From Pirellulales bacterium (GTDB lineage Bacteria > Planctomycetota > Planctomycetia > Pirellulales > JANQPP01): a DNA stretch of 46,650 nt. Shown here piece after piece: positions 22,883-31,643 of this stretch (within the stretch, counting starts at the first letter, position 1; every line of letters begins with the position of its first letter). The stretch is taken from assembly GCA_028289405.1 (NCBI GenBank), contig JANQPP010000169.1, positions 1 to 46,650 of the forward strand, written 5' to 3'. The position numbers and the translations under genes are program-made. Under the pieces are notes generated by a model, which was given only the letters and a program-made list of their open reading frames with translations, did no database searches and was not told the origin of the DNA.

Positions 22883-24193
22883 TTACGCGAGGCTCCATGG
22901 CCCGCGGCGCTGCACGTCCAGCCATTGGTTCGCTTCGGGGTCATCGACAAACGTCCATTTCCGGGGATCCCAGCGCAGCCGCCGACCATGCCAATACGCT
23001 AGGTTCCCCAAGTGGCAAACCGTGACCGAGCGGGCCCCGACTTCCGCATGGCAAACCGGCTGTTCTCGGCTCTTGATACAGTCGAGCCAATTCCGCTTGT
23101 GGCCTGGCGATCGGAAGAGATGCACTTCGTTTTCCGCGAGCGGTTCCTCCAAGATCCCTTTAGGATCGCTGTAGATCTCGCCCCGGTCCACGCGGAGCAT
23201 GCCGCCGTCTCCCAAGAAGGTGACGCCGCTGGGGCCGCCGTGGTACATCTCCACGCCGTTGGCATAGAGATACTTCACGCCCCGGCCGCGCTCGGGATGC
23301 TCCGGCGGGATCATCTCGACCGGCCCCGACCGGTCCATGTCCAGGGCCCATTGGGCGATGTCGAAATGATGGGCACCGATGTCGGTCATGGCGCCACCTG
23401 AGTATTCCCGGTAGTGCCGCCAGGCGGGGAAATGATCATGCATGCCCCGGGGGCTGAGCACGGAGTTGTATGCCCGCTCTGGCGCGGGGCCGAGCCACAG
23501 ATCCCAATCGAGCCCCGGTTCCAGGTCCTCCGCTGGCAGATCGCACCATTTGCTCGGTCCGCCCACGCCAACATAGACCGTGCGGACCTTCCCGATCCGT
23601 CCGCTGCGGATCAATTCGCAGGCCTGGCGGAAGCGGCCTCCAAATTCCGACCGCTGCTGGCTGCCCGTTTGAAACACGCGGTTTTGTTCGCGGACCACGT
23701 CGATCACGCGGGGAGCTTCGGCGATGGTGAGCGTCAGCGGTTTTTCACAGTAAATGTCCTTCCCTGCCCGCGCGGCGGCAATAATCTGCACGGCATGCCA
23801 ATGGTCGGGCGTGGCGATCACGACGCCATCAATATCGGAACGGGCCAGCAGTTCGCGAAAATCGTTGTAGGCAGTGCAAACCGTGGGAGCCGAGGTGTTT
23901 TTTTGCTCGTCGTAATATTTTTCAACCAGTTTGCGGGCATGTTCCCGACGGGTGGTGTCCACCTCGCACACGGCCAACACCTGCGTGTCTTCCTGGCGGA
24001 GAAAATATCGCAGATGGCCGAGGTTCATTTTCCCCAAACCAATGAAACCGAGCGTAATGCGGTTGCTGGGCGCGCGGGCGCCCCGCGCGACGGCGGATGA
24101 AGCCACGACCGCGGGGGCCAAAGCGACCGCCGTGGACGTCGAGAGAAATTGGCGACGGCTGACCGGCAAGTGGTCGGAGGCGCGAGAGGGCAT
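22883..24193 (-). CDS. Tat-exported Gfo/Idh/MocA family oxidoreductase
   Basis: This 436-residue protein has a twin-arginine signal (SRRQFLSTSTAVALAPAV) and then an NAD(P)-binding Rossmann domain (ITLGFIGLGKMNLGHL). The family motif is CEKPLT, with DGVVIATPDHWHA before it, and the C-terminal substrate domain has DIGAHHFDIAQWALDMD. Such proteins oxidise or isomerise sugars and inositols. Exported members with tightly bound cofactor are very common in planctomycetes. It is the first gene of an operon with the PQQ propeller 39 bp downstream and the amidohydrolase, which suggests a periplasmic carbohydrate route in which an oxidised sugar or lactone is handed on. The substrate is unknown. Confidence 0.9.
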   Translation of the reverse strand: MPSRASDHLPVSRRQFLSTSTAVALAPAVVASSAVARGARAPSNRITLGFIGLGKMNLGHLRYFLRQEDTQVLAVCEVDTTRREHARKLVEKYYDEQKNTSAPTVCTAYNDFRELLARSDIDGVVIATPDHWHAVQIIAAARAGKDIYCEKPLTLTIAEAPRVIDVVREQNRVFQTGSQQRSEFGGRFRQACELIRSGRIGKVRTVYVGVGGPSKWCDLPAEDLEPGLDWDLWLGPAPERAYNSVLSPRGMHDHFPAWRHYREYSGGAMTDIGAHHFDIAQWALDMDRSGPVEMIPPEHPERGRGVKYLYANGVEMYHGGPSGVTFLGDGGMLRVDRGEIYSDPKGILEEPLAENEVHLFRSPGHKRNWLDCIKSREQPVCHAEVGARSVTVCHLGNLAYWHGRRLRWDPRKWTFVDDPEANQWLDVQRRGPWSLA

Positions 24194-24451
24194 GGTGTTG
24201 GATCTCCGGTTGGGAAACAGGCAGGAAAACGGCGGGCGAGCCGCATTATAGGCGACACAGCCGGCAAACCAAGCTTTCCCGCCAGGAACGGCCTTTTCTT
24301 GATCCCGCCATCGAGGAGTGCGTCACAAGCAACGTCTTAAATCCAGTATGAAACTCCGGCGAGACCTTCGCCATGGCCTATGTTTGAAGGAGCCCCTGGC
24401 ACGCTCGCTTGTGGAAACAAGAATTGCTTGTCAATACGGAGTGAAAAAACC

Positions 24452-25405
24452 ATGCCCTCGGTCGACAACTACATCCAGCGAATCGAACAACTCCACACAC
24501 CACCCCAAGTTGCCACGCAACTTTTGCAACTCACGAAGGATGTGGATTTCGACATCGAGGACGTGACGAAGTGCCTAGAGAGCGACCCTGCCTTGACCGT
24601 GAAGCTGCTCAAGCTTGTGAATTCGTCGCAATTCGGTCTAGTGCGCCAGGTGGCCAGCGTGCGGCAAGCGGTGACATTGGTGGGCCAAAGGTCGCTGCGG
24701 TTTCTGGCCATGAGCTTTTGCGTCACGGAGAGTTTGGCCAAGGGCTTAGGGGGCCGCATGTATCAAGAATTCTGGCAACGGGCCTTGACCATGGCCGCCG
24801 GCGCGTCCCGGCTCGCTCGGGTGAAAAGAGCCGCCGATCCCAATGAAGCCTTCATCGCGGGCCTGTTGGCGGATGCGGGCGTGCTGGTTTTCGCGCAAGT
24901 GGAAAAAGAGAAATACGCCAAGCTGTACCACGAAAAAGGGCAAGGACTTCCGCTGCTATTGCGGGAAGAAGAAGAATTCGGCTGCCAGCATACCGAATTG
25001 GGAGCGGCCCTGTTGCAGCAGTCGGCATTTCCCGATCCACTGATCGAAGCGGCGCGGCGGCATCACGACCTGCCCATCGAAGCTAGCCGACTCGTGACTT
25101 GCGTGATCGGCGCCAATCTCCTCGCCGATGCCCTGTGGAACCCCGAACTCTATGGCGTGCATCACGCGCGGGGCTTTTTGGAGATGCACTTCGATATCGA
25201 CATCGACGGCTTCATCGACCTGGCCGTGGAATGCAAGGAAGATGTCGCCCAAGGAGCGGAGGTTTTTCAGATCCGCATGCAAGAAGAGATGGACTGCGAC
25301 GCCATCATGGAACAGGCCCGGGAGCTGCAAACGACGGCGGCGCTCGAATCGGCCTTGGAATTGGACAGCTTGGAGTCCGTGCTCAAAGCTCCCGTGCTGA
25401 GTTGA
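24452..25405 (+). CDS. HDOD domain protein
   Basis: This 317-residue soluble protein has an HDOD domain over about residues 10-220. Typical pieces are HTPPQVATQLLQLTKD, CLESDPALTVKLLKLVNSSQFG, VASVRQAVTLVGQRSLRFLAM and FIAGLLADAGVLVF. The metal-binding HD pair of true phosphohydrolases is replaced, as is usual in HDOD proteins, so a signalling or scaffold role is expected rather than hydrolysis. The C-terminal 100 residues are acidic helices. GGAG precedes ATG 24452 by 10 nt. It is a single gene between the exported operon and fhcA, which reads towards it. No partner kinase or output domain is fused. Confidence 0.85.
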   Translation: MPSVDNYIQRIEQLHTPPQVATQLLQLTKDVDFDIEDVTKCLESDPALTVKLLKLVNSSQFGLVRQVASVRQAVTLVGQRSLRFLAMSFCVTESLAKGLGGRMYQEFWQRALTMAAGASRLARVKRAADPNEAFIAGLLADAGVLVFAQVEKEKYAKLYHEKGQGLPLLLREEEEFGCQHTELGAALLQQSAFPDPLIEAARRHHDLPIEASRLVTCVIGANLLADALWNPELYGVHHARGFLEMHFDIDIDGFIDLAVECKEDVAQGAEVFQIRMQEEMDCDAIMEQARELQTTAALESALELDSLESVLKAPVLS

Positions 25406-25430
25406 ACGTCCGTCAATTCGGCGTTGGGCC

Positions 25431-27098
25431 TCAGTTCGGTCGCGCAGGCACGATTTCGTGTTCGTGCAGGCGACTCTCGTCGACCGGATAATTGCGGAAA
25501 CGGATCGAGTAATATGCCTCGAACCAGTCGCGAATATCCGCCAGCAGCCCGTCGTCGAACGACGGCTCCACGTGGAGCACTTTTCCGTCGAGCGGTTCGC
25601 GGATCTCCCCCTGCTCCACGATGATTTGGCCCGCTTTGATTACGAAACGCGGCAAGGAGAACATCGTCTCCTTGTTTTCGTCTGGCGTGTAGATCGTGAT
25701 ATCCGCGTCCGCGCCGGGGCCCAGATGCCCTTTGTTGGTCAGCCCCAAAATGCGGGCCGGACCAGCGCGGGTAATGATGCAGATCTCTTGCAGCGTGTAT
25801 TCCCGCTCCAAATCGGGGAGGGCACACCGCTGCCGCACTTCCGGATGCACGGTCTTTAGCACGTCTTGGCGATAAGTGCGGTCCATCAATAGCCGCACGA
25901 TTTGCGGGTAGGCCAAGAAGGAACCGCCGTTGGGGTGGTCGGTGCTCATGACCACTCGCCAAGGATCTTCCACGAGCAAGTACCACTCCAAGCCGATGGC
26001 CCACTGCAGGGCATGCACCAGGCTGGTGTTTTTGTACTTGATGGGGGCGATGCCGCAGCCAGATTCCAGTTCCGTGTCGCCGCTGAACCATTTGCCGCCG
26101 TAGACATTGTGCAGAAAATACCCGAGCGGCCCGTCACCGGTCATGCTCGTGGTTTCGCCGAACATGACCTGGCCCACGTCGACCGTGAGGCTGGGGTGCG
26201 AATTCACGTAGTCGGCCAGTTCGGCCACCTTGGAGTTGAAGGTATTTTCATCCCCTTCGCCTCCGCCGTAGCTGTGGAACTGGATATGCGTGAGGTGTCC
26301 GTGATGCCCTTCCAGTGCCTGCATGGTTTGCAGGGTCGTTTCCCAGTTGCCCGGCAGGCCCAAGTTGTTGCAGTGGATATGCACCGGATGCGGCAGCCGC
26401 AAGTCGTTCGCCGCATGAGCGACTTCACGGATGATCTGCCGGGGCGTGATGTCAAAGAAGCCGACCTCATCGTCGATGGTGTGAACGTTGCCCGCTTGCT
26501 TCTGTTTCCAGACCTCGACGCCGCCAGGATTCACCAGCTTCGGCGCGAACCCCTTGGCGGCTCCCAGCAGCCACGCCATGAAACCTCGCACATGTTCGGG
26601 CTTGCCTTCCTGAATCGCTCGCATCAGGTAGTGATTGTTGCCCATGAGGACGTAAAATCCCTTGTCGATGCAGGGAGTGTCCTCGAACTCCTCCAAGACG
26701 TGGCGGGCGGCAAGCGGCGGCACGGCGGCATCAAAGGCCGTGGTGTAACCTAAACCCGCGTATTTGTAGCCCGTCGCGAATGTGCTGGGCACGCTCCCCA
26801 TCGTTCCGCTGTGGGTGCGAGGTCCGCGGCGGACCGGCTCGGCCTTTCGTTTTTCTTCCGGGCGCATTTTGCGGGCCGTGTTCACCTTGGGGCCCGCGAT
26901 GTGGCAATGCATGTCGATCCCGCCCGGCATGACCACCAACCCGGCGGCGTCGAGCGTGCGGCTGGGGCGGATGTCGTCTCCCGAGGGAGGGGCCACGATC
27001 TTTCCTCCCTGGACCCACAGATCGCGCACTTCCCCGTCAATGCCGTGCTGGGGATCGTAAACCTGTCCGCCGCGAATCAAAAGATAATCGTCTGCCAT
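25431..27098 (-). CDS. fhcA: Formylmethanofuran dehydrogenase subunit A (formyltransferase/hydrolase complex)
   Basis: This 555-residue protein belongs to the amidohydrolase superfamily and matches FmdA/FwdA/FhcA. It has the binuclear metal motif GGIDMHCHIAG (His64, His66), followed by the GSVPSTFATGYKYAGLGYTTAFDAA segment. VHIHCNNLGLPGN, TGDGPLGY, VVMSTDHPNGG and TRAGPARILGL are further family segments. In bacteria the Fhc complex releases formate from formyl-methanofuran in the tetrahydromethanopterin formaldehyde-oxidation pathway, which is known in planctomycetes. None of fhcB, fhcC, fhcD, mch or mtdB lies in the window, so here the gene stands alone. The ribosome site before ATG 27098 is weak. 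Confidence 0.9.
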   Translation of the reverse strand: MADDYLLIRGGQVYDPQHGIDGEVRDLWVQGGKIVAPPSGDDIRPSRTLDAAGLVVMPGGIDMHCHIAGPKVNTARKMRPEEKRKAEPVRRGPRTHSGTMGSVPSTFATGYKYAGLGYTTAFDAAVPPLAARHVLEEFEDTPCIDKGFYVLMGNNHYLMRAIQEGKPEHVRGFMAWLLGAAKGFAPKLVNPGGVEVWKQKQAGNVHTIDDEVGFFDITPRQIIREVAHAANDLRLPHPVHIHCNNLGLPGNWETTLQTMQALEGHHGHLTHIQFHSYGGGEGDENTFNSKVAELADYVNSHPSLTVDVGQVMFGETTSMTGDGPLGYFLHNVYGGKWFSGDTELESGCGIAPIKYKNTSLVHALQWAIGLEWYLLVEDPWRVVMSTDHPNGGSFLAYPQIVRLLMDRTYRQDVLKTVHPEVRQRCALPDLEREYTLQEICIITRAGPARILGLTNKGHLGPGADADITIYTPDENKETMFSLPRFVIKAGQIIVEQGEIREPLDGKVLHVEPSFDDGLLADIRDWFEAYYSIRFRNYPVDESRLHEHEIVPARPN

Positions 27099-27306
27099 GA
27101 ACTTGCCGCAAGAAATCTGTGTCCGAGACGTGGAGCGCGAGCATGTCCCGCGTGAAAGTCTTCCCAGCGTATTCCGCCCTGGACGATTTCACCAGGGGCG
27201 GCGGAGTCGGAAAAGCGAGGACCGATCAGTTGGCTGCGAACGACGACGAAGCTGGGACTCTGCCAGCCTGCCTGGTTCGTGAAAGATCCTATCCAGTTTG
27301 ATCGAC

Positions 27307-27774
27307 TTATTTGTGCTTAAATCGCACGATGCGAACTTCGCCGTCGAAGTCACAGCAGGTGAGCTCATCCAAGATGAAGGAGAGGACTTGATCCGCTTTT
27401 TTTCCGCCGGTGCCGGCGCCAATCAGCGGAAACGCCACCGAATGAAAAGCTCGCTGCTGGGCCACGGCCAGCGCGTTGCGGACAGAGTCACGAATGGAAC
27501 GTTCGGAAGACCTCCAGAGGAGACCAATGCCGGCCACGTGGATGATGGCCTTGAAGGGCAACTCGCCCGCCCCAGTCACCACCGCGCCGCCGAGCGGAAT
27601 CGGGCCATGCTTTGATAGTTCACAAAAAGGTGCGTAGCCGCCACGCCGCTTGATCGCGCCGGAAACCCCTTGAGGCCACAGCAACCACCAGGGAATGACG
27701 TTGCGGTTCCAGGCGTTGACAATCACCTCGACGTCTTGATCCAACAGATCGCCTTCAACAACGTGGAGTTCCAT
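27307..27774 (-). CDS. Macro domain protein
   Basis: This 155-residue single-domain protein has the macro (ADP-ribose-binding) pattern. The first strand runs HVVEGDLLDQDVEVIVNAWN, where the usual NAAN is NAWN. The first loop follows at GVSGAIKRRGG, then TGAGELPFKAIIHVAG, and the second phosphate loop is FPLIGAGTGGKKAD. Macro domains bind ADP-ribose or hydrolyse it from proteins, nucleic acids or O-acetyl-ADP-ribose. The bulky Trp in NAWN and the RNVIPWWLLWP insertion are unusual and may change specificity. No ADP-ribosyltransferase gene is next to it. It is divergent from the DinB gene with 233 bp between. Confidence 0.88.
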   Translation of the reverse strand: MELHVVEGDLLDQDVEVIVNAWNRNVIPWWLLWPQGVSGAIKRRGGYAPFCELSKHGPIPLGGAVVTGAGELPFKAIIHVAGIGLLWRSSERSIRDSVRNALAVAQQRAFHSVAFPLIGAGTGGKKADQVLSFILDELTCCDFDGEVRIVRFKHK

Positions 27775-28007
27775 ATGATGTTTTCCGACCGAATTCCGGC
27801 GATAGGTTGTGCGGCATTTCGCAGGCTCCGACTTGACGGCGCGATGAATCTCCCAAGCACCTTGACCTGTTCAACCAAACGACCGACTTTCTAGCATTCT
27901 ATGAGGTCACACGCGCTGGCAAGCGGAGAATGACTCAGCGCATCGGCAAAACACGTTTGCCTACAGCCGTTGATACACCACAAAACTCGCTCGAAAGAAA
28001 GGGCATA

Positions 28008-28532
28008 ATGACACTCCATCCCAACACGCATGGCCCGCGCATCGCATTGGCACTGGAACAGATCGAAGAGGCTCGGGCGTACACGCTGGGCCTGCTCCAG
28101 GAAATTCCGGAACAGGAATGGTTTCGCCAACCCCCCGGAGGTGTGACGCACGTGGGCTGGCAAGTGGGACACCTGGCCATGGCCGAGTATCGCCTCTGCC
28201 TGGAACGGATTCGCGGCAATCGCCCGGAGGATGACGCACTCATCTCCCCGGGCTTCTTGGCCCAATTCGGTAAAGGTTCCACTCCCGATCCAAATCCAGC
28301 CAATAACCCGGCTCCGCGCGAATTGCTGGATGTTTTGGCCCAGGTGCATGGGCAAGTGCAGGCTGAATCAGCGGACTGGACCGACGAAATCTGGGAAGAA
28401 ACCGTCATCAAACCGCACAAACTATTCACGCATAAAGGGGGCTCGCTCCTCTGGTGCTCCCGCCATGAGATGAACCACAACGGACAGATCTGCCTGCTCC
28501 GACGCTTATTGGGGCATGAGCCAGTTTGGTAG
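28008..28532 (+). CDS. DinB-like four-helix metal-binding protein
   Basis: This 174-residue protein has the DinB/YfiT fold. An N-terminal helix ends in GVTHVGWQVGHLAMAEYR, which carries the first His, and a late helix has RHEMNHNGQICLLRRLLG with the second His pair, giving the three-His metal site of the superfamily. Members include metal-dependent thiol transferases for bacillithiol or mycothiol and many of unknown role. ATG 28008 was chosen with AAAGG 5 nt upstream; upstream in-frame codons lack support. It is a single gene, convergent with the SRPBCC gene. The substrate cannot be assigned. Confidence 0.82.
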   Translation: MTLHPNTHGPRIALALEQIEEARAYTLGLLQEIPEQEWFRQPPGGVTHVGWQVGHLAMAEYRLCLERIRGNRPEDDALISPGFLAQFGKGSTPDPNPANNPAPRELLDVLAQVHGQVQAESADWTDEIWEETVIKPHKLFTHKGGSLLWCSRHEMNHNGQICLLRRLLGHEPVW

Positions 28533-28565
28533 CGGTGAACGATGCATGGGTGTCTTGGAGACACC

Positions 28566-29021
28566 CTATGTCGCCGCGGGGGCGGGCTGGCTTTCGCAGA
28601 ACGCTTTCAGGCCCCGCAGTTCCTTGTCGAGCGCGTCGCAGCTCGATTTCCTCATCATCCAGCCACAGAGGGAGAGCATGAGCTTGAACCAGCCTTTGCC
28701 CGTGACCTGCGAGCGCTGCGTGACTCGTGTTCCGCCGGCAAGGTCCTCGAACTCGTATTCGACGTCGAGGTCGAACATGTCGCCAGTCATGTAAACGGCC
28801 TGCACGTAGGGCGGTTCGTGCCGCGTAACAACGCCTTGAAACTCCATCCGCCGGCCATGCTCTTCGGTAACGGTGCGGAAGGTCGTGCCTACCCCTTCGG
28901 GCTTTTCTTCCAGGATTTTGTCCTCCACGACGATGCTGCTCCATTCGGCCACGTGCTCGTTCGTGAGGCGGAAAACCTCTTCGATGGGCCGCTCAATCTC
29001 GACGCTGCCTTCGGTGCGCAT
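28566..29021 (-). CDS. SRPBCC family protein
   Basis: This 151-residue protein has the START-like SRPBCC pattern: an opening strand SVEIERPIEEVFRLTNE, then TTFRTVTEEHGRRMEFQG, a YEFEDLAGGTRVTQRSQV hairpin, and a C-terminal helix LDKELRGLKAFCES. The fold makes a deep ligand pocket. Members bind lipids or polyketides or act in stress responses, and many are annotated as polyketide cyclases. AGGG lies 8 nt before the ATG. It converges with the DinB gene, with 33 bp between the stops. The ligand is unknown. Confidence 0.85.
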   Translation of the reverse strand: MRTEGSVEIERPIEEVFRLTNEHVAEWSSIVVEDKILEEKPEGVGTTFRTVTEEHGRRMEFQGVVTRHEPPYVQAVYMTGDMFDLDVEYEFEDLAGGTRVTQRSQVTGKGWFKLMLSLCGWMMRKSSCDALDKELRGLKAFCESQPAPAAT

Positions 29022-29245
29022 GGCTGCTACCCTGTTTCATTTCAACCATCGTAGGTGATACACCGTACCGGCAAAGGTTTCATGCCGCCTAAGTTTTTCC
29101 GAACGGAAACGCAATAGAGCACGAGGAATCCAAGGCACCGCGAGCTTTGATCCTAAGTCTCGCGGAGTCACGTTGCAAGCATCAAGTGCTGCTCACGAAC
29201 TAGCGTTCAAGGCGGTGCCTGTAGCCCCCTTGGAAGAGCGTTACC

Positions 29246-29521
29246 TTATGCGTCTTCCGGTTCGCCGACATCGACTTGGGACCAGTCGATTTCGGTCTGA
29301 TCTTGTTCGATCTCGGCCAAGGTTTGCTGGGCACGGGCCAGGTCTTCCCGCCGCACGAGGACCTGCACTTCTCCCGGAGCCTCGGCGCGAAAACCAGCCG
29401 TGTAGCTGCCAGTGGTGAACGCCTCGATGCCCCGCGCGGCAAGCGCCGTGACCAGCGCGGCCGCTTCCACTTCGGTGCGCACGCGCGTAAGGACTTCTGG
29501 ATTGTGGGGATCGGTGGTCAT
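29246..29521 (-). CDS. DUF2007 putative signal-transducing protein
   Basis: This 91-residue protein has the small alpha-beta fold of DUF2007. It opens with VLTRVRTEVEAAALVTALAA, then a glycine-containing loop GIEAFTTGSYTAG, and VQVLVRREDLARAQQTLAEI as the last strand and helix, with an acidic tail. The family is described as putative signal transducers related to PII-like folds, and its function is not settled. It reads in the same direction as the cysE-like gene, whose stop is 71 bp downstream of this... that is, on the minus strand the serine acetyltransferase gene comes first and ends 70 bp before this start. Co-transcription is plausible. Confidence 0.75.
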   Translation of the reverse strand: MTTDPHNPEVLTRVRTEVEAAALVTALAARGIEAFTTGSYTAGFRAEAPGEVQVLVRREDLARAQQTLAEIEQDQTEIDWSQVDVGEPEDA

Positions 29522-29591
29522 ATCCGTTGTGCTTTCCAGGAAAATACGGGCGGTACGGAAAACGGTACCAAAGTCGAACTCATCAACAGCA

Positions 29592-30548
29592 CTAGATCGC
29601 GTAGTCGAAGCTGTCGGCGGCCGTCTGTTCCGCGCGCATCCGCAATTTCGGCTTCTCCAGAATCACGGTGGTATTTGGTTCGACGCTCCGAGTGATCCAT
29701 ACGTTCGATCCGATCACCGAATCGTGCCCGACCACGGTCTTCCCGCCAAGGACTGTCGCGTTGGCATAAAGCACGACGCGATCCTCGATCGTGGGATGGC
29801 GTTTCTCCTGACGTACCACGTGTCCATCGGAGTCAGTAGGAAAACTCAGGGCACCCAAGGTTACGCCCTGGTAAAGCTTCACATAGTTGCCGATTTCGCA
29901 GGTCTCACCGATGACCACACCAGTGCCGTGGTCGATGAAGAAGTGCCGCCCGATCCTGGCGGCGGGATGGATATCCATGCCGGTCCGAGAGTGGGCCCAC
30001 TCGGTCATCATCCGGGGAACCAAGGGGACGTCGATGCCATGCAGCAAGTGGGCCAGGCGGTAAACCGTGACCGCCTCCAAACCTGGGTAGCAAAAGATGA
30101 CTTCATCCAGCGAGCGGCAGGCGGGATCTCCTCGATACGCCGCTTCCACGTCCAGCGCGAGAATCTTCCGCAATTCGGGCAGTTGTTCCAGGAACTGCAG
30201 CGTCTTCGCTTGGCCCAAGGCTTCATAATCCTGCGCCGACTCGCAGTCGGATGGCACGCCCGCCTCATGCCGCAGTGCCCGGGCAATCTGCACGGAGAGA
30301 TTGTCGTGGAGGCGTTCGATCAGGTCTCCCACGTAATATTCGACGTTCCCCAGATGTAATCCTTCCCGTTTACGGTAGCCGGGATAGAGGATCTCCTTGA
30401 GGTCATCGATGGCGGCAGTAATGGCGGCATACTGAGGCAAGGGGCAATGCCCCAAGTGGTTGATGGTGCAGCCCTGCCGGTACGAATCGACGATTTGATC
30501 AACCAGCGCCGGGAGGCGTTGGTCCTTAAGGCGTAAATCCGTCGCCAT
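29592..30548 (-). CDS. Serine O-acetyltransferase (EpsC/CysE type)
   Basis: This 318-residue enzyme makes O-acetylserine from serine and acetyl-CoA, the first step of cysteine synthesis. The C-terminal left-handed beta-helix is clear: GMDIHPAARIGRHFFIDHGT, GVVIGETCEIGNYVKLYQGV, then HPTIEDRVVLYANATVLGG and DSVIGSNVWITRSV. The HPAA..G and DHGTGVVIGE segments carry the catalytic His and Asp. The long helical N-terminal half (about 160 residues) matches the EpsC-type enzymes of planctomycetes and Bacteroidetes, which exceed E. coli CysE (273 residues). A 7-bp dyad lies 35 bp upstream of its start. No cysK is in the window. Confidence 0.9.
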   Translation of the reverse strand: MATDLRLKDQRLPALVDQIVDSYRQGCTINHLGHCPLPQYAAITAAIDDLKEILYPGYRKREGLHLGNVEYYVGDLIERLHDNLSVQIARALRHEAGVPSDCESAQDYEALGQAKTLQFLEQLPELRKILALDVEAAYRGDPACRSLDEVIFCYPGLEAVTVYRLAHLLHGIDVPLVPRMMTEWAHSRTGMDIHPAARIGRHFFIDHGTGVVIGETCEIGNYVKLYQGVTLGALSFPTDSDGHVVRQEKRHPTIEDRVVLYANATVLGGKTVVGHDSVIGSNVWITRSVEPNTTVILEKPKLRMRAEQTAADSFDYAI

Positions 30549-30975
30549 TTCTCACCGTCCCACGGAGTACGCGCGACTTAAAACACGAAACACGTTCGTG
30601 TCTATCCCGCGCTAGGAACAAGGGGCCGGAAGTAATCGGCCAGTTGAATTTACTCAGCACCGCAACATGCGAATCGGCTCATTTATCCTAGGATTCCAGA
30701 CCCGCAAAATCAAATTCGCGGCGGCAATCGGAACTCCTGGGCGGGGCCGAAGACGTTAAGCCTCGGTGAAGCTCGCACAAGTTTTCGATCGACCGGCAGC
30801 GCGCGTGAAGTTTAGCAATCCGCGCGATCCCGCCGATTCGCTCAAAGCGTAAAATCAACAAACACCCCCTAAAGCAAGCTTCTGGAGCGACCGATACCAA
30901 GAGAACGCACAGCAACATAACGGATGCCAGGGCCTGACAACCGCTGGCCAAGCAAAGTTCGCGAGGAGAGTGAAA
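30549..30975. other. 427-bp gene-free region between divergent genes
   Basis: This region lies between the serine acetyltransferase gene (minus) and the small membrane protein (plus). The only structure that I can point to is the 7-bp dyad at 30583-30601. A long open frame on the minus strand across 30688-31593 reads through the membrane protein gene and has no protein-like sequence. Confidence 0.55.
30583..30601. promoter_or_regulatory. Perfect 7-bp inverted repeat upstream of the serine acetyltransferase
   Basis: ACACGAA-ACACG-TTCGTGT is a perfect dyad centred about 44 bp before the start codon, in the place expected for a promoter-proximal operator or leader hairpin. No regulator can be named. 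Confidence 0.4.
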
Positions 30976-31365
30976 TTGGATGCACCATCGGTCGACCTCA
31001 CCATGGGATCTCTCCATCATTGGGCGGATCTGCTGTTGAACTGGGTAGGTTTCGGGACCCTGGTGGGCCTCTTCGCGAAGGCGATCATGCCGGGCAGGGA
31101 TCCAGGCGGGGCCGTCGTGACGGTCGCCATGGGCATCGGCGGCAGCGTGATCGGCTGCGGTATCCTGATGTACTTCAGCGGCGGCCAACAAGTCACGCCC
31201 ATCAGCACGATGGGTTTCTTCGTGGCGACCGGCGGCGCGGTCGTGCTGCTGCTGTTCTATCGCCTGTTGGGTGGGCATTGGTTCGTGGAAGGGGAAGTTC
31301 CACATCCCAAATATCACCGACGACGGCGCCGCCGCATGCCGCAGCCAGTCTACTACGAGGAGTAG
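30976..31365 (+). CDS. GlsB/YeaQ/YmgE-like small membrane protein
   Basis: This is a protein of about 129 residues with three hydrophobic helices. FGTLVGLFAKAIMPGRDPGGAV is the signature of the transglycosylase-associated (GlsB/YeaQ/YmgE) family, followed by a GIGGSVIGCGI helix. A third helix GGAVVLLLFYRLLGG and a basic tail HRRRRRR then PVYYEE follow; this extended C-terminus is longer than the usual 80-90 residues. Family members are linked to envelope stress, but no activity is proven. TTG 30976 is chosen because GAGGAG lies exactly 7 nt upstream; GTG 30970 would sit too close to it, and ATG 31003 has no site. Confidence 0.75.
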   Translation: MDAPSVDLTMGSLHHWADLLLNWVGFGTLVGLFAKAIMPGRDPGGAVVTVAMGIGGSVIGCGILMYFSGGQQVTPISTMGFFVATGGAVVLLLFYRLLGGHWFVEGEVPHPKYHRRRRRRMPQPVYYEE

Positions 31366-31427
31366 CTGGTCCCGCGAGGTTGTCTCGCGATCAACGCCCT
31401 GCGTCATTCCGGACGCATGCGGAATCT

Positions 31428-31458
31428 GGCAGGGAATTTTTCTAGAAAATTCCTTGCC
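31428..31458. terminator. Strong 13-bp hairpin, possible terminator
   Basis: GGCAGGGAATTTT (31428-31440) pairs with AAAATTCCTTGCC (31446-31458) around a 5-nt loop with one mismatch, 63 bp after the stop of the GlsB-like gene. The A/T half of the stem faces the loop and no T-run follows, so it may be a processing or stabilising hairpin instead. An isolated perfect -10 box TATAAT follows at 31488-31493, upstream of the DUF1559 gene. Confidence 0.4.
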
Positions 31459-31643
31459 ATACGCCCCCGCGAGTTGTGGGGCACTGCTATAATCACGGTC
31501 GCGCGCCACATACGACCGTGACCATGGGCATTTTGGAAAGTGCTTCGCGCTTTCCGGAAGCTCTCGCAGGTCGAGCCTGGTTTCGCGAATCAACGTTCTC
31601 GTCGTGGTTCGCTATAGACAGGCGTCGACAGGGGGAATGTGTG

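Noticed and set aside
25902..26753. 283-codon open frame on the plus strand inside fhcA
   Set aside because: It is fully antisense to fhcA, whose sequence is clearly recognised.
30688..31593. 301-codon open frame on the minus strand
   Set aside because: It covers the GlsB-like gene, which has a family signature and ribosome site. This frame has low-complexity composition and no motif.
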